A DNA stretch of 64,000 nucleotides, taken from Streptomyces sp. DT2A-34. GTDB taxonomy: Bacteria > Actinomycetota > Actinomycetes > Streptomycetales > Streptomycetaceae. The stretch lies in contig NZ_JASTWJ010000001.1 of NCBI RefSeq assembly GCF_030499515.1, positions 7,482,001-7,546,000 on the forward strand, in the 5' to 3' direction. The notes under the pieces were generated by a model. That model was not told where the DNA came from. It saw only the letters and a list, made by a program, of their open reading frames with translations, and did not search any database. The position numbers and the translations under genes were made by a program. How positions within the stretch are numbered: position 1 is the stretch's first letter; each line of letters opens with the position of its first letter. Positions 34,145-43,647 of this stretch are shown here, one piece after another.

Positions 34145-34185
34145 GGGAAGGCGGCGACCCCCTCCGACGGGGCCGCCGCCTTCCC
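34145..34185 (+). terminator. Terminator after erpA
   Basis: GGGAAGGCGGC pairs with GCCGCCTTCCC and the inner CCCC with GGGG, making a long stem 27 nt past the stop. It may also serve the converging gene at 34200. Confidence 0.85.
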
Positions 34186-34199
34186 GCGTCCGCAGGCCC

Positions 34200-35894
34200 T
34201 TACCGGGCCCCGGACGTCTCCGGTGCGTCCGGAAGCCGCGTCCCGGGCTTCTCCAGCGGGATCGCCTGCCCGTCCGAACCCACGACCTCGCGGTCACCGA
34301 GCGGCTCATCCAGCTGCACGGTCTTGTGGAACACCTTGGCGATCATGATGCAGACCTTGTCCGGCTGAGAGGTCGCGGTCACCTGGACCGTCACCTGGTC
34401 CTCGCTCTCGCTCGCCGTCACCTTGTACTCGGCGCACACGCCGCCCGTGAAGGCCACGGTCAGTTCCCGGCCGTCGACGGTGTAGCCGTCCACCGCCACG
34501 TTCCGCGTGACCGGCGCCGAGGTCGGCTCGTCCTTCGGCTCGGTCGGCCGCGGGGTCGGCTGCCCGCTCGGCTGTCCGCTCGGCTCCTCGGACGGTGTGG
34601 CCGAGACCAGGTACTCCGGGTCGACCGCCGGATACGTCACCGTGAAGCTGTCCTGCGCGCCCGGCGCCCGCACCTCGAACAGCCAGGACGGCACCAGCGC
34701 CTGCCGCGTGTCCACATAGTGCGAGGCCAGCCCGAACACCGCCTTCTCGACCGTGACGGTGTCCTTCGCCGGCGCACCCGTCGAGGCCTCCGACCCGCAA
34801 GGCGCCTCAAGGCGGTCCTTCAGCGGTACGGGGCTGGCGCAGCCGCCTATGCCCATGCGGTGGTCGGTCCCCGGTGCCGCGTTCATCAGCCCGAGCGTCT
34901 TCTCGGCACCCAGCACGGGGTACGTGTCCCCCTTCACCGGCGCCTTCAACTGGCCGCTCCCGCCGACCACTTCACCCTGGGCGCTCACCGTGACCCCGGT
35001 CGTCCAGCCGTACGTGGGCAGTCCGCCGACGAGGGGGCTGGCGTTCACGACCCGCTGGGCGCCCATGAGCTGGCTCGCGTCGAGCTTCGCGTCGTCCTGA
35101 CCCACCGCCTTGAGAACCGGCGCGGCGGCCTTCTTCGCGGCGGCCTCACTCACCGGGTCCCCGGCCGGGTCCGCGGCGCCCTTGTCGCAGACGGTGGTGC
35201 TCTCGCAGTTGTCGGTGCCGGCGGCGTACCGGTAGAAGGTCCAGGTCCCCGGCGCCTGCTTGTTCACCTGCAGACTGGGCCCGGACCCGTCCTTCGCCCC
35301 GACCTTCCAGGTCTGCCCCTGCGCCACCGGCTTCCCGTCCACCCCGAGCGCCTCGGCCAGCCGGGCCACCTTGTCCGCGCCGACCTCACCCCGGGCCCGG
35401 TACACCGGCGCCGAGCCGGGCCCGTCCGCCAGCTCCCCGTCGGCCTTGTAGGTGACGCCGTACGGGTTGGGCTCCCCGGGTGCGATGCCGCCGGTACCGC
35501 CGGAACCGCCCTCGGTGTAGCCGTCGAGGTGGAGCGGCGGGGGAGTGCCGTCGCCGGACGCCCCCGACGCCGTACCGCCGTCCCACCCTCCGGACGCACT
35601 CGCGGCGAGGTAGGCCCCGCCGCCCCCGACGAGCAGCACGGCTGCGGCGACGGAGGCGATGATCGCGGGGGAGCGGCGCCGGGCGAAATCGCCGACTCCG
35701 GCCTCTTGGTGAGCGGCACCTTCATGATCGGTCTCTTCATGAGCGCGCTCGTCCTTGGCCCCCGCGGCCTCGGCGTCGGGAACGGTGGTGCCGTCCTCCA
35801 CGGCACCGGCGGCGCCGTTTTCCTCCCGGACGCCCTGCTCCTCGGCGGAGCCGTCGGCGCCCGTGTCGTCGTTCTCGGGTCGCTCGGTGTTCAC
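34200..35894 (-). CDS. Membrane-anchored hypothetical protein with large extracytoplasmic domain
   Basis: 564 residues from GTG 35894 (AAGGAG 8 nt upstream; the frame is open to 35963). An acidic, low-complexity N-terminus (about 65 residues) precedes one membrane helix (SPAIIASVAAAVLLVGGGGAYLA), so the bulk faces outside. The exterior part is Gly/Thr-rich, has scattered cysteines (for example DNCESTTVCDKG and GGCASPVP) that could pair, and a Pro/Ser/Thr spacer (EEPSGQPSGQPTPRPTEPKD) before a C-terminal domain. I recognise no enzyme motif. It ends 82 nt from erpA's end, convergent. Possibly a regulator or envelope structural protein; function unknown. Confidence 0.8.
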   Translation of the reverse strand: MNTERPENDDTGADGSAEEQGVREENGAAGAVEDGTTVPDAEAAGAKDERAHEETDHEGAAHQEAGVGDFARRRSPAIIASVAAAVLLVGGGGAYLAASASGGWDGGTASGASGDGTPPPLHLDGYTEGGSGGTGGIAPGEPNPYGVTYKADGELADGPGSAPVYRARGEVGADKVARLAEALGVDGKPVAQGQTWKVGAKDGSGPSLQVNKQAPGTWTFYRYAAGTDNCESTTVCDKGAADPAGDPVSEAAAKKAAAPVLKAVGQDDAKLDASQLMGAQRVVNASPLVGGLPTYGWTTGVTVSAQGEVVGGSGQLKAPVKGDTYPVLGAEKTLGLMNAAPGTDHRMGIGGCASPVPLKDRLEAPCGSEASTGAPAKDTVTVEKAVFGLASHYVDTRQALVPSWLFEVRAPGAQDSFTVTYPAVDPEYLVSATPSEEPSGQPSGQPTPRPTEPKDEPTSAPVTRNVAVDGYTVDGRELTVAFTGGVCAEYKVTASESEDQVTVQVTATSQPDKVCIMIAKVFHKTVQLDEPLGDREVVGSDGQAIPLEKPGTRLPDAPETSGAR

Positions 35895-36060
35895 CGCATC
35901 GCTCCTTCGGCTGCGCACATGTCCCATGACCCTGACCGGACCCTGCCAAAAAGGTCGGCCCACGGGGTCGTATCCCGCATCCCCTTTACGGGGGACAGCG
36001 ATGGGACGCAGCGGGGGAGCGCGCGGTTCCCTGAAAGGCGCCGATTCGGCCGCCGGAGTT

Positions 36061-36094
36061 CGATCAGTCGCCGTAGCCGATCAGTCGCCGTAGT
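36061..36094. repeat. 17-bp tandem duplication at the end of a small gene
   Basis: CGATCAGTCGCCGTAGC is followed at once by CGATCAGTCGCCGTAGT. The second unit contains the last codons and stop (YGD, TGA) of the gene ending at 36081, so the unit beyond it duplicates the gene end. Confidence 0.8.
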
Positions 36095-36290
36095 CCGACA
36101 TCGCGTCCAGCAGCCGCGCCGATTTCGGCGGCACGGTCACTCCATGGATGAGTGAGGGGGAGACCGGACGGGAAAGGACACGGTCGGGAGCGGTCCAATG
36201 GGGAGCCATCCGCGCGCAGTCACCGCGCAGCGACGCCAGGTCGCCCTCCAGGTCGATCGGAGCCGGGGCGTGGACCTCGATTTTCGTCAT
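36081..36290 (-). CDS. Small conserved hypothetical protein
   Basis: 69 residues, MTKIEVHAPAPIDLEGDLAS, with later HWTAPDRVLSRPVSPSLIHG and RLLDAMSDYGD. It has no membrane segment, cysteine or recognised motif. Its codon use is typical, and I recall similar short proteins at this position in other Streptomyces, upstream of the adenosine kinase gene. The ribosome site is weak, so the start is uncertain. It is divergent from adoK with a 131-nt gap holding both promoters. Function unknown. Confidence 0.65.
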   Translation of the reverse strand: MTKIEVHAPAPIDLEGDLASLRGDCARMAPHWTAPDRVLSRPVSPSLIHGVTVPPKSARLLDAMSDYGD

Positions 36291-36421
36291 ATCGGAACCG
36301 TAGGCACGCAGGAGCCCGCGAAGAAAGATCTACTATCGGGTAGTTTCGACTGCTTCAGAGTCCCGGTCACGAACGGTAGCGTGGACTGTCAATCCCACCT
36401 CCCCGCAGGAGACTCCACGCC

Positions 36422-37396
36422 GTGCGCATCGCAGTCACCGGCTCCATCGCCACCGACCACCTCATGACCTTCCCCGGCCGCTTCGCCGACCAGTTCGTCG
36501 CGGACCAGCTGCACACGGTCTCGCTCTCCTTCCTGGTCGACAACCTGGACGTACGCCGGGGCGGCGTAGGCGCGAACATCGCCTTCGGCATGGGCCAGCT
36601 GGGCACGAAGCCGATCCTGGTCGGCGCCGCGGGCTCCGACTTCGACGAGTACCGGGCCTGGCTGGACCGGCACGGCGTCGACACCGGCTCGGTCCGCATC
36701 TCCGAGACCCTGCACACCGCCCGCTTCGTCTGCACCACCGACGCCGACCACAACCAGATCGGCTCCTTCTACACGGGTGCGATGAGCGAGGCCCGCCTGA
36801 TCGAGCTGAAGACCGTCGCGGACCGCGTCGGCGGCCTCGACCTGGTCCTCATCGGCGCCGACGACCCCGAGGCGATGCTCCGCCACACCGAGGAGTGCCG
36901 CTCCCGCGAGATCCCCTTCGCCGCGGACTTCTCCCAGCAGATCGCCCGCATGAACGGCGACGAGATCCGGATACTGCTGGACGGAGCGACGTACCTCTTC
37001 TCGAACGAGTACGAGAAGGGCCTCATCGAGTCCAAGACCGGCTGGACCGACGAGGAGATCCTGTCCAAGGTCGGCCACCGCGTCACGACCCTCGGCTCGC
37101 GCGGCGTACGCATCGAGCGCAAGGGCGAGGACCCGATCGAGGTCGGCTGCCCGGAGGAGGACCGCAAGGCCGACCCCACGGGCGTCGGCGACGCCTTCCG
37201 TGCCGGGTTCCTCTCCGGCCTCGCCTGGGGCGTCTCGCTGGAGCGGGCCGCGCAGGTCGGCTGCATGCTGGCGACGCTCGTCATCGAGACCGTCGGCACG
37301 CAGGAGTACCAGCTGCGACGGGCCCACTTCATGGACCGCTTCACCAAGGCCTACGGGCATGACGCCGCCGCCGACGTCCAGGCGCACCTGGGCTGA
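36422..37396 (+). CDS. adoK: Adenosine kinase, PfkB (ribokinase) family
   Basis: 324 residues, GTG start with GCAGGAG. It is closely similar to mycobacterial AdoK from memory: VTGSIATDHLMTFPGRF, SLSFLVDNLDVRRGGVGAN, IGADDPEAMLRHTEECR and the catalytic anion-hole motif DPTGVGDAFRAGF (Asp as base). Bacterial AdoK phosphorylates adenosine to AMP; it salvages adenosine, including that from S-adenosylhomocysteine. It is alone in its transcription unit, divergent from a small gene and followed by a short hairpin. The alternative reading, a generic sugar kinase, is less likely given the resemblance. Confidence 0.9.
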   Translation: MRIAVTGSIATDHLMTFPGRFADQFVADQLHTVSLSFLVDNLDVRRGGVGANIAFGMGQLGTKPILVGAAGSDFDEYRAWLDRHGVDTGSVRISETLHTARFVCTTDADHNQIGSFYTGAMSEARLIELKTVADRVGGLDLVLIGADDPEAMLRHTEECRSREIPFAADFSQQIARMNGDEIRILLDGATYLFSNEYEKGLIESKTGWTDEEILSKVGHRVTTLGSRGVRIERKGEDPIEVGCPEEDRKADPTGVGDAFRAGFLSGLAWGVSLERAAQVGCMLATLVIETVGTQEYQLRRAHFMDRFTKAYGHDAAADVQAHLG

Positions 37397-37401
37397 CTCC
37401 T

Positions 37402-37415
37402 CGCCCCTCGGGGCG
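37402..37415. terminator. Compact hairpin between converging genes
   Basis: CGCCCCTCGGGGCG, a 6-bp stem in the 20-nt space between the adoK and cysteine desulfurase stops. It could end both transcripts. Confidence 0.5.
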
Positions 37416-37416
37416 T

Positions 37417-38793
37417 TCAGCTCACCCGGCGGACCAAGTACGCCGTCCCTTGGTCCGCCGGTTCCTCACCGACGTACTCCTGCCCCCGCATCGCGCACCA
37501 CGCCGGGATGTCCAGCCGGGCCGCCTCGTCGTCGGCGAGTACGCGGACCGTGCCGCCCACGGGCACCTCGCCGATCACCTTGGCCAGCTCGATGACCGGA
37601 AGCGGACAGAGCTTGCCGATCGCGTCCACGACCAGGACGTCCTCCCGTACGACCGTGCTGGGCACCGGCGCCCCGAGCTTCTCCCGCACGGACGCCACGG
37701 CCCCCGGCAGCACCTCCAGGAACCGCTCGACGTCCTGTGCCGCTGTCCCGAACGGCAACGAAACCCTCACGTTTCCCTCGCTCAGCACCCCCATCGCCCT
37801 CAGCACATGGCTGGGCGTCAACGTGCTGCTCGTACAGGACGAACCGGAGGAGACCGAGAACCCGGCACGATCCAGCTCGTGCAGCAAGGTCTCCCCGTCG
37901 ACATAGAGACAGGAGAAGGTGACGACACCGGGCAGTCGCCGCACCGGATCGCCGACCACCTCCACATCCGGCACCAGCCGCGGCACCCGCGCCCGGATCC
38001 GCTCCGTCAGCTCCCGCAGCCGTACCGCCTCTTGGGCCGCCTCCGCCTGTACGGCCCGCAGCGAGGCCGCCGCGGCGACGATCGCCGGGATGTTCTCGAA
38101 CCCGGCCGCCCGCCCCGACTCCCGCTCATCCAGAGGCCCTTGCGCGGCGAACCGCACCCCTTTGCGTACGACGAGCAGCCCGACCCCCGACGGCCCACCC
38201 CATTTATGGGCACTCCCGGTCAACACCGACCAGTCACCCTCGACGCGCCCCCACCCGAGCGACTGCGCCGCGTCCACCAACAACGGCACCCCGGCCTCCC
38301 GGCACACCCCGGCCACCTCCGCCACCGGCTGCTCGGCCCCCACCTCGTGGTTGGCCGACTGGAGGCAGGCGAGGGCGGTATCCGCCCGAAGGGCCTGCGC
38401 GTACCCCTGCACGCTCACGGCCCCCGCCCGGTCCACCTCGACCTGCGTGACCGCCCCGCCCTCGGCCTCGTGCGCGTCAGCCGCATGGAGCACAGAGGAG
38501 TGTTCGACGGCAGACACAATCAGGTGACGCCCGACCCGCCGCCGCCCCGCCAACACCCCGGCGACACCCGAGTGCACGGCTTTCGTCCCCGAAGAGGTGA
38601 ACACCAACTCGTCGGCCCGGCACCCCACAGCCTCGGCAGCGGCCTCCCGGGCCGCGTCCAGCAGCATCCGGGCCCTGCGGCCTTCCCTGTACAGACGTGC
38701 GGGATCAGCCCACCCTTCATCGAGCGAGGCCTGTAGCGCCTGCCGGGCAACGGGATGGAGAGGAGCACTGGAAGCAGCGTCGAAGTAAGCCAC
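37417..38793 (-). CDS. Cysteine desulfurase fused to a TusA/SirA domain
   Basis: 458 residues. The N-terminal class V aminotransferase domain (1-375) starts MAYFDAASSAPLHPVARQAL. It has the PLP Lys in GSAHKWGGPSGVG and the catalytic Cys loop SSGSSCTSSTLTPSHVL. The C-terminal domain (about 385-458) begins VLVVDAIGKLCPLPVIELAK, the TusA/SirA sulfur-carrier motif with its Cys. A desulfurase joined to its own sulfur acceptor could pass persulfide sulfur within one chain, for tRNA thiolation or cofactor synthesis. The GTG start at 38793 has a weak ribosome site. It lies 287 nt from ctaC, divergent. Confidence 0.93.
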   Translation of the reverse strand: MAYFDAASSAPLHPVARQALQASLDEGWADPARLYREGRRARMLLDAAREAAAEAVGCRADELVFTSSGTKAVHSGVAGVLAGRRRVGRHLIVSAVEHSSVLHAADAHEAEGGAVTQVEVDRAGAVSVQGYAQALRADTALACLQSANHEVGAEQPVAEVAGVCREAGVPLLVDAAQSLGWGRVEGDWSVLTGSAHKWGGPSGVGLLVVRKGVRFAAQGPLDERESGRAAGFENIPAIVAAAASLRAVQAEAAQEAVRLRELTERIRARVPRLVPDVEVVGDPVRRLPGVVTFSCLYVDGETLLHELDRAGFSVSSGSSCTSSTLTPSHVLRAMGVLSEGNVRVSLPFGTAAQDVERFLEVLPGAVASVREKLGAPVPSTVVREDVLVVDAIGKLCPLPVIELAKVIGEVPVGGTVRVLADDEAARLDIPAWCAMRGQEYVGEEPADQGTAYLVRRVS

Positions 38794-38824
38794 ACAGCAA
38801 CGCTAAACGTCCGGTCACCGCAAC

Positions 38825-38903
38825 GTCCTTTCAGGGGCGCGGGGCGGTGACATCTGCGGCTCCGCCGCGGGGCGCGACCAGCCACAAACAACCCGCAGCC
38901 GCC
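38825..38903 (+). repeat. Dispersed Streptomyces repeat, long form (copy 6)
   Basis: TTTCAGGGGCGCGGGGCGGT, then TCTGCGGCTCCGCCGCGGGG and GCGCGACCAGCCACAAAC. It lies in the divergent gap between the desulfurase and ctaC (38794-39080), not after a stop codon, unlike most copies. Confidence 0.75.
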
Positions 38904-38967
38904 AATCAAGCGAACCCCCCACTCCAGTAGGCCCCCCTCCCCGCGAACCCCCGGAGGGCGTCGGCTA

Positions 38968-38996
38968 GGGTTTGGTCCGCATAAACATCCAAACCC
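38968..38996 (+). promoter_or_regulatory. Inverted repeat upstream of ctaC
   Basis: GGGTTTGG (38968-38975) and CCAAACCC (38989-38996) are perfect complements 13 nt apart, about 85 nt before the ctaC start. The A/T-rich arms stand out in this context. It could be an operator or a leader structure for the oxidase genes. Confidence 0.4.
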
Positions 38997-39080
38997 CTGC
39001 CCGTCGCAGGGCGGCGACCGACCAGCGAGAAGGCAGGCCGCAGCCATACCGCGCGGGCGAGACTCTCGGGAAGGCGCTAC

Positions 39081-40046
39081 GTGAGTCCCAACGGCTCCGA
39101 CCGCTCGCCGCGGCGCCCGATGCGGCGGAAGCTGCTGCAGGCAATGACTGCGGGCCTGGTCCTGGCGACAGCCACCGGTTGCTCGTACAACTGGGAAGAC
39201 TTCCCTCGCCTTGGTATGCCCACCCCGACCACGGAAGAGGCTCCGCGGATCCTCTCCCTGTGGCAGGGTTCCTGGGCGGCGGCGCTCGCCGTCGGTGTGC
39301 TGGTGTGGGGCCTCATCCTGTGGAGCGCCATCTTCCACCGGCGCAGCCGCACCAAGGTCGAGGTCCCTCCGCAGACCCGGTACAACATGCCGATCGAGGC
39401 GCTGTACACGGTGGTCCCGCTCATCATCGTCTCGGTCCTGTTCTACTTCACGGCCCGCGACGAGTCGAAGCTCCTCACGCTCAAGGACAAGCCCGACGTC
39501 ACCGTCAACGTCGTCGGCTTCCAGTGGAGCTGGTGCTTCAACATGATCGAGAGCGTCGACGGTTCCACCGGCGACGCCAAGACGGCCAAGGAACTGGCCG
39601 CGATCCCGGACCGGTTCAAGGAAGACTTCCCGGCGAACGCCGGCGGTGTCTACGACTGCGGCACTCCCGGCACCCGGAACCCGCAGACAGGCAACCCGGG
39701 CCCGACCCTGTGGCTCCCCAAGGGCAAGACGGTCCGCTTCGTCCTCACCTCGCGTGACGTCATCCACTCCTTCTGGGTGGTGCCGTTCCTGATGAAGCAG
39801 GACGTCATCCCGGGCCACACCAACGCCTTCGAGGTGACCCCCAACAAGGAGGGCACCTTCCTGGGCAAGTGCGCCGAACTCTGCGGCGTCGACCACTCCC
39901 GGATGCTGTTCAACGTGAAGGTCGTCTCCCCCGAGCGCTACGAGCAGCACCTCAAGGACCTCGCCAAGAAGGGGCAGACCGGTTACGTTCCCGCCGGCAT
40001 CGCGCAGACGAGCCACGAGAAGAACCGGGAGACGACAAACCTGTGA
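39081..40046 (+). CDS. ctaC: Cytochrome c oxidase subunit II
   Basis: 321 residues, GTG start. A lipoprotein-type signal (ATATGCSYN, Cys34) and two membrane helices (45-70, 100-120) anchor the CuA domain on the outside. The CuA ligands are seen in [12 protein letters not shown], with the first His in DVIHSFWV. Subunit II takes electrons from the cytochrome cc subunit of the bc1 complex. Its GTGA stop/start overlap couples it to ctaD, followed by ctaF, as in other actinobacteria. An insertion around residues 150-185 ([20 protein letters not shown]) is typical of these CtaC proteins. Confidence 0.95.
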   Translation: MSPNGSDRSPRRPMRRKLLQAMTAGLVLATATGCSYNWEDFPRLGMPTPTTEEAPRILSLWQGSWAAALAVGVLVWGLILWSAIFHRRSRTKVEVPPQTRYNMPIEALYTVVPLIIVSVLFYFTARDESKLLTLKDKPDVTVNVVGFQWSWCFNMIESVDGSTGDAKTAKELAAIPDRFKEDFPANAGGVYDCGTPGTRNPQTGNPGPTLWLPKGKTVRFVLTSRDVIHSFWVVPFLMKQDVIPGHTNAFEVTPNKEGTFLGKCAELCGVDHSRMLFNVKVVSPERYEQHLKDLAKKGQTGYVPAGIAQTSHEKNRETTNL

Positions 40047-41779
40047 GCATCCTCAACGAACCCCAGGGTGCCGCGGCAGCTGAGGACTCGTACGAGAACG
40101 AGCTGCCGGTCAGGCGCAAGCAGCCCGGCAACGTCGTGGTCAAGTGGCTCACCACCACCGACCACAAGACGATCGGAACGCTGTACCTCGTCACGTCGTT
40201 CGCGTTCTTCGTGATCGGCGGCGTGATGGCGCTGCTCATGCGCGCCGAGCTGGCCCGTCCGGGCCTGCAGATCATGTCGAACACGCAGTTCAACCAGGCG
40301 TTCACGATGCACGGCACGATCATGCTGCTGATGTTCGCGACGCCGCTGTTCGCCGGCTTCGCGAACTGGATCATGCCGCTGCAGATCGGCGCGCCGGACG
40401 TGGCCTTCCCCCGGCTGAACATGTTCGCCTACTGGCTGTACCTGTTCGGCTCGCTCATCGCGGTCGGCGGCTTCCTCACCCCGCAGGGTGCGGCCGACTT
40501 CGGCTGGTTCGCCTACTCCCCGCTGTCGGACGCGGTCCGCAGCCCGGGTATCGGCGCCGACTTGTGGATCATGGGTCTGGCCTTCTCCGGCTTCGGCACG
40601 ATCCTCGGCTCGGTCAACTTCATCACCACGATCATCTGCATGCGCGCACCGGGCATGACCATGTTCCGCATGCCGATCTTCGTGTGGAACGTGCTGCTGA
40701 CCGCGGTGCTGGTCCTGCTGGCCTTCCCGGTCCTGGCGGCCGCGCTGTTCGCGCTGGAGGCGGACCGCAAGTTCGGCGCCCACGTCTTCGACTCCGCCAA
40801 CGGCGGGGCGTTGCTGTGGCAACACCTCTTCTGGTTCTTCGGCCATCCAGAGGTGTACATCATCGCGCTGCCGTTCTTCGGCATCATCTCCGAGGTCATC
40901 CCGGTCTTCTCCCGCAAGCCGATGTTCGGCTACATGGGTCTGATCGCGGCGACCATCGCGATCGCGGGTCTGTCCGTGACGGTGTGGGCGCACCACATGT
41001 ACGTCACCGGCGGCGTACTCCTCCCGTTCTTCTCCTTCATGACGTTCCTCATCGCCGTACCGACCGGCGTGAAGTTCTTCAACTGGATCGGAACGATGTG
41101 GAAGGGCTCGTTGTCCTTCGAGACACCGATGCTCTGGGCGACCGGCTTCCTGATCACCTTCACCTTCGGTGGTCTGACCGGCGTCATCCTGGCCTCGCCG
41201 CCGATGGACTTCCACGTCTCCGACTCGTACTTCGTGGTGGCCCACTTCCACTACGTCGTCTTCGGCACCGTCGTCTTCGCGATGTTCTCCGGCTTCCACT
41301 TCTGGTGGCCGAAGATGACCGGCAAGATGCTCGACGAGCGCCTCGGCAAGATGACCTTCTGGACGCTGTTCATCGGCTTCCACGGCACCTTCCTGGTCCA
41401 GCACTGGCTGGGCGCCGAGGGCATGCCGCGTCGTTACGCCGACTACCTCGCGGCCGACGGCTTCACCGCCCTGAACACCATCTCGACGATCAGCTCGTTC
41501 GTGCTCGGCGCGTCGCTGCTGCCCTTCTTCTACAACGTGTGGAAGACGGCCAAGTACGGCAAGCCGGTCGGCGTCGACGACCCGTGGGGCTACGGCCGCT
41601 CGCTGGAGTGGGCGACGTCCTGCCCGCCGCCGCGGCACAACTTCCTCACTCTGCCGCGGATCCGTTCCGAATCCCCGGCGTTCGACCTGCACCACCCTGA
41701 GATCGCCGCCCTCGACCAGCTCGAGAACGCTCCTCACGGTGAGAAGGCTCTGGCTGGTGGCAAGGAGGCCGGCAAGTGA
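40043..41779 (+). CDS. ctaD: Cytochrome c oxidase subunit I
   Basis: 578 residues from GTG 40043 (overlapping ctaC), 12 or more membrane helices. The haem/copper ligands are visible: [12 protein letters not shown] (low-spin haem His), [19 protein letters not shown] (CuB His pair) and [15 protein letters not shown] (haem a3/a His). This subunit reduces O2 to water and pumps protons in the aa3 oxidase. It overlaps ctaF by 4 nt (GTGA). The upstream-open frame (from 39869) is ctaC shadow. It should work in a bcc-aa3 supercomplex with QcrABC, encoded 3-6 kb downstream. Confidence 0.96.
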   Translation: MSILNEPQGAAAAEDSYENELPVRRKQPGNVVVKWLTTTDHKTIGTLYLVTSFAFFVIGGVMALLMRAELARPGLQIMSNTQFNQAFTMHGTIMLLMFATPLFAGFANWIMPLQIGAPDVAFPRLNMFAYWLYLFGSLIAVGGFLTPQGAADFGWFAYSPLSDAVRSPGIGADLWIMGLAFSGFGTILGSVNFITTIICMRAPGMTMFRMPIFVWNVLLTAVLVLLAFPVLAAALFALEADRKFGAHVFDSANGGALLWQHLFWFFGHPEVYIIALPFFGIISEVIPVFSRKPMFGYMGLIAATIAIAGLSVTVWAHHMYVTGGVLLPFFSFMTFLIAVPTGVKFFNWIGTMWKGSLSFETPMLWATGFLITFTFGGLTGVILASPPMDFHVSDSYFVVAHFHYVVFGTVVFAMFSGFHFWWPKMTGKMLDERLGKMTFWTLFIGFHGTFLVQHWLGAEGMPRRYADYLAADGFTALNTISTISSFVLGASLLPFFYNVWKTAKYGKPVGVDDPWGYGRSLEWATSCPPPRHNFLTLPRIRSESPAFDLHHPEIAALDQLENAPHGEKALAGGKEAGK

Positions 41780-42174
41780 AGGTTCAGGGCAAGATGTTCA
41801 TCTGGCTGAGCGTCTTCATCCTCGCCATGGCGGTCGTCTATGGCGTGTGGTCGAAGGAGCCGGCCGGCACGACGGCCCTCTTCCTGGCCTTCGGTCTGTC
41901 CATCATGATCGGCTTCTACCTGGGCTTCACGGCCCGGCGGGTCGACACGGGCGCCCAGGACAACAAGGAGGCGGACGTCGCGGACGACGCCGGCGAGGTC
42001 GGGTTCTTCAGCCCGCACAGCTGGCAGCCGCTCTCCCTCGCGATCGGCGGCGCCTTCGCCTTCCTGTCGATCGCGATCGGCTGGTGGCTGATGTACTTCT
42101 CGGCGCCGCTGATCCTGATCGGCGTCTGGGGCTGGGTCTTCGAGTACTACCGCGGTGAGAACCGCACCCAGTAA
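41776..42174 (+). CDS. ctaF: Cytochrome c oxidase subunit IV (CtaF)
   Basis: 132 residues, GTG start overlapping ctaD's stop. Four hydrophobic helices, the first [19 protein letters not shown], with a polar acidic loop ([15 protein letters not shown]) in the middle. This is the small actinobacterial subunit of the aa3 oxidase. It is the last gene of ctaC-ctaD-ctaF; a perfect terminator lies 17 nt later. No anomalies. Confidence 0.92.
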   Translation: MKVQGKMFIWLSVFILAMAVVYGVWSKEPAGTTALFLAFGLSIMIGFYLGFTARRVDTGAQDNKEADVADDAGEVGFFSPHSWQPLSLAIGGAFAFLSIAIGWWLMYFSAPLILIGVWGWVFEYYRGENRTQ

Positions 42175-42190
42175 CGCGAGCTGAGCTCAC

Positions 42191-42230
42191 CAGGAGCCCG
42201 GACACTCCGTCAGGAGCGTCCGGGCTCCTG
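42191..42230 (+). terminator. Terminator after ctaCDF
   Basis: CAGGAGCCCGGAC pairs perfectly with GTCCGGGCTCCTG around a 14-nt loop, 17 nt past ctaF. Confidence 0.9.
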
Positions 42231-42305
42231 CGTATGCCGCAATCGGCATCACCCGGACGCGCTATCCGGCGCGCCATGGTTGACGTGGCTTCCTAGCGTG
42301 AGGCC

Positions 42306-43568
42306 ATGAGCAAAACACCGCGCACGAGCCCCGCCATAGGCTGCACGCTCCTGCTGGTCGCGCTCGGGGCGACCGCCACCGGCTGCGGCAGCGACGGCAA
42401 CCCGCTGTCCGCCGAGCCGTACGACGCGGCCGACCAGATCGCCTTCAACGGCCCCACGGGCGACGGCAAGAAGGCCGACCCCGACAAGCCCCTGGAGATC
42501 ACCGCGGAGGACTCCGACGGCCGCATCACGGACGTCACCGCCAGGGACGCCGCAGGACGCCACGTCGCGGGCGAACTCTCCGCCGACGGCACCCGCTGGC
42601 ACAGCACCTCCCCGCTCGCCGCCAACGCCCGCTACACGGTCCGCGTGAGCACCGAGGACGAGGACGGCGCCCCCGGCCGCAAGGTCCTCACCTTCGACAC
42701 CAGCAGGCCGACGACCCAGAAGCACCTGACGGTGGAGTTCGGCCCGAAGGCGGGCACATACGGCGTGGGCCAGCCCGTCACGGCCAAACTGAACCAGCCC
42801 GTGAAGGACAGGACGCAGCGGCAGACGGTCGAGCGGGCCCTCAAGGTCGACTCCACGCCCGCCGTGGAGGGCGCCTGGCACTGGGTGGACGACAAGGAAC
42901 TCCACTACCGCCCCAAGGAGTACTGGCCCACCCAGGCCACGATCCGGGCCCGCAGCAACCTCGAAGGCATCAAGATCAGCGACCGTCTCCGGGGCGGCAA
43001 GGTCAAGCCCCTGACGATCACCATCGGCGACCAGGTCATCGCCGTCACGGACGCCGCGTCCCACCAGCTGACGCTCTACCGCAACGGCGAGGAGGTCAGG
43101 TCGATACCGGTCACGACCGGCAAGCCCGGCTTCGAGACCCGCAACGGCGTCAAGGTCGTCCTGGGCAAGGAGTACTTCGTACGTATGCGCGGCACCAGCA
43201 TCGGCATAGCGGAGGGCTCCGCCGACTCGTACGACCTACCGGTCTACTACGCCACCCGCGTGACCTGGAGCGGCGAGTACGTCCACGCCGCCCCCTGGTC
43301 GGTCGGCTCCCAGGGCTACGCCAACGTCAGCCACGGCTGCACCGGCATGAGCACCGCCAACGCCGAGTGGTTCTTCGACAACGTCCGCGAGGGCGACATC
43401 GTCAAGGTCATCAACTCGTACGGCAACACGATGGAACCGTTCGGCAACGGTTTCGGCGACTGGAACCTGGACTGGAAGAAGTGGCGGGGCGGCAGCGCGC
43501 TGGTGGGCGGCACCCCCGACGGCCCAAGGCCTGAAGAGGCAGCACGTCTCAGGCCGACAGTAGTGTGA
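42306..43568 (+). CDS. L,D-transpeptidase lipoprotein (YkuD, Ig-like domains)
   Basis: 420 residues. Lipoprotein signal with lipobox ATGC (Cys27). Two Ig-like domains occupy residues 50-250, and the YkuD catalytic domain (about 250-385) ends in HAAPWSVGSQGYANVSHGC with His343 and the nucleophile Cys345 (SHGCTGMS). Such enzymes make 3-3 crosslinks in actinobacterial peptidoglycan; the layout is like mycobacterial LdtB-type proteins. Gene order places it between the oxidase operon and ctaE. GTGAGG lies just before the ATG. Catalytic motif complete. Confidence 0.94.
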   Translation: MSKTPRTSPAIGCTLLLVALGATATGCGSDGNPLSAEPYDAADQIAFNGPTGDGKKADPDKPLEITAEDSDGRITDVTARDAAGRHVAGELSADGTRWHSTSPLAANARYTVRVSTEDEDGAPGRKVLTFDTSRPTTQKHLTVEFGPKAGTYGVGQPVTAKLNQPVKDRTQRQTVERALKVDSTPAVEGAWHWVDDKELHYRPKEYWPTQATIRARSNLEGIKISDRLRGGKVKPLTITIGDQVIAVTDAASHQLTLYRNGEEVRSIPVTTGKPGFETRNGVKVVLGKEYFVRMRGTSIGIAEGSADSYDLPVYYATRVTWSGEYVHAAPWSVGSQGYANVSHGCTGMSTANAEWFFDNVREGDIVKVINSYGNTMEPFGNGFGDWNLDWKKWRGGSALVGGTPDGPRPEEAARLRPTVV

Positions 43569-43622
43569 CGCCCCTAGGGGCGCGGGGAACTGCGCGACCA
43601 GCCACAACGGACCCGCAGTCGC
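43567..43622 (+). repeat. Dispersed Streptomyces repeat, short form (copy 7)
   Basis: ACGCCCCTAGGGGCGCGGGG, AACTGCGCGACCAGCCACAA, GGACCCGCAG. It begins at the stop codon of the L,D-transpeptidase gene, between two converging genes, and probably ends both transcripts. Confidence 0.8.
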
Positions 43623-43647
43623 CCACGAAACGCGAACCCCCGAGCTC

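Noticed and set aside
39952..41737. Antisense ORFs over the oxidase genes
   Set aside because: Large size is due to GC bias; the plus-strand oxidase subunits are certain.
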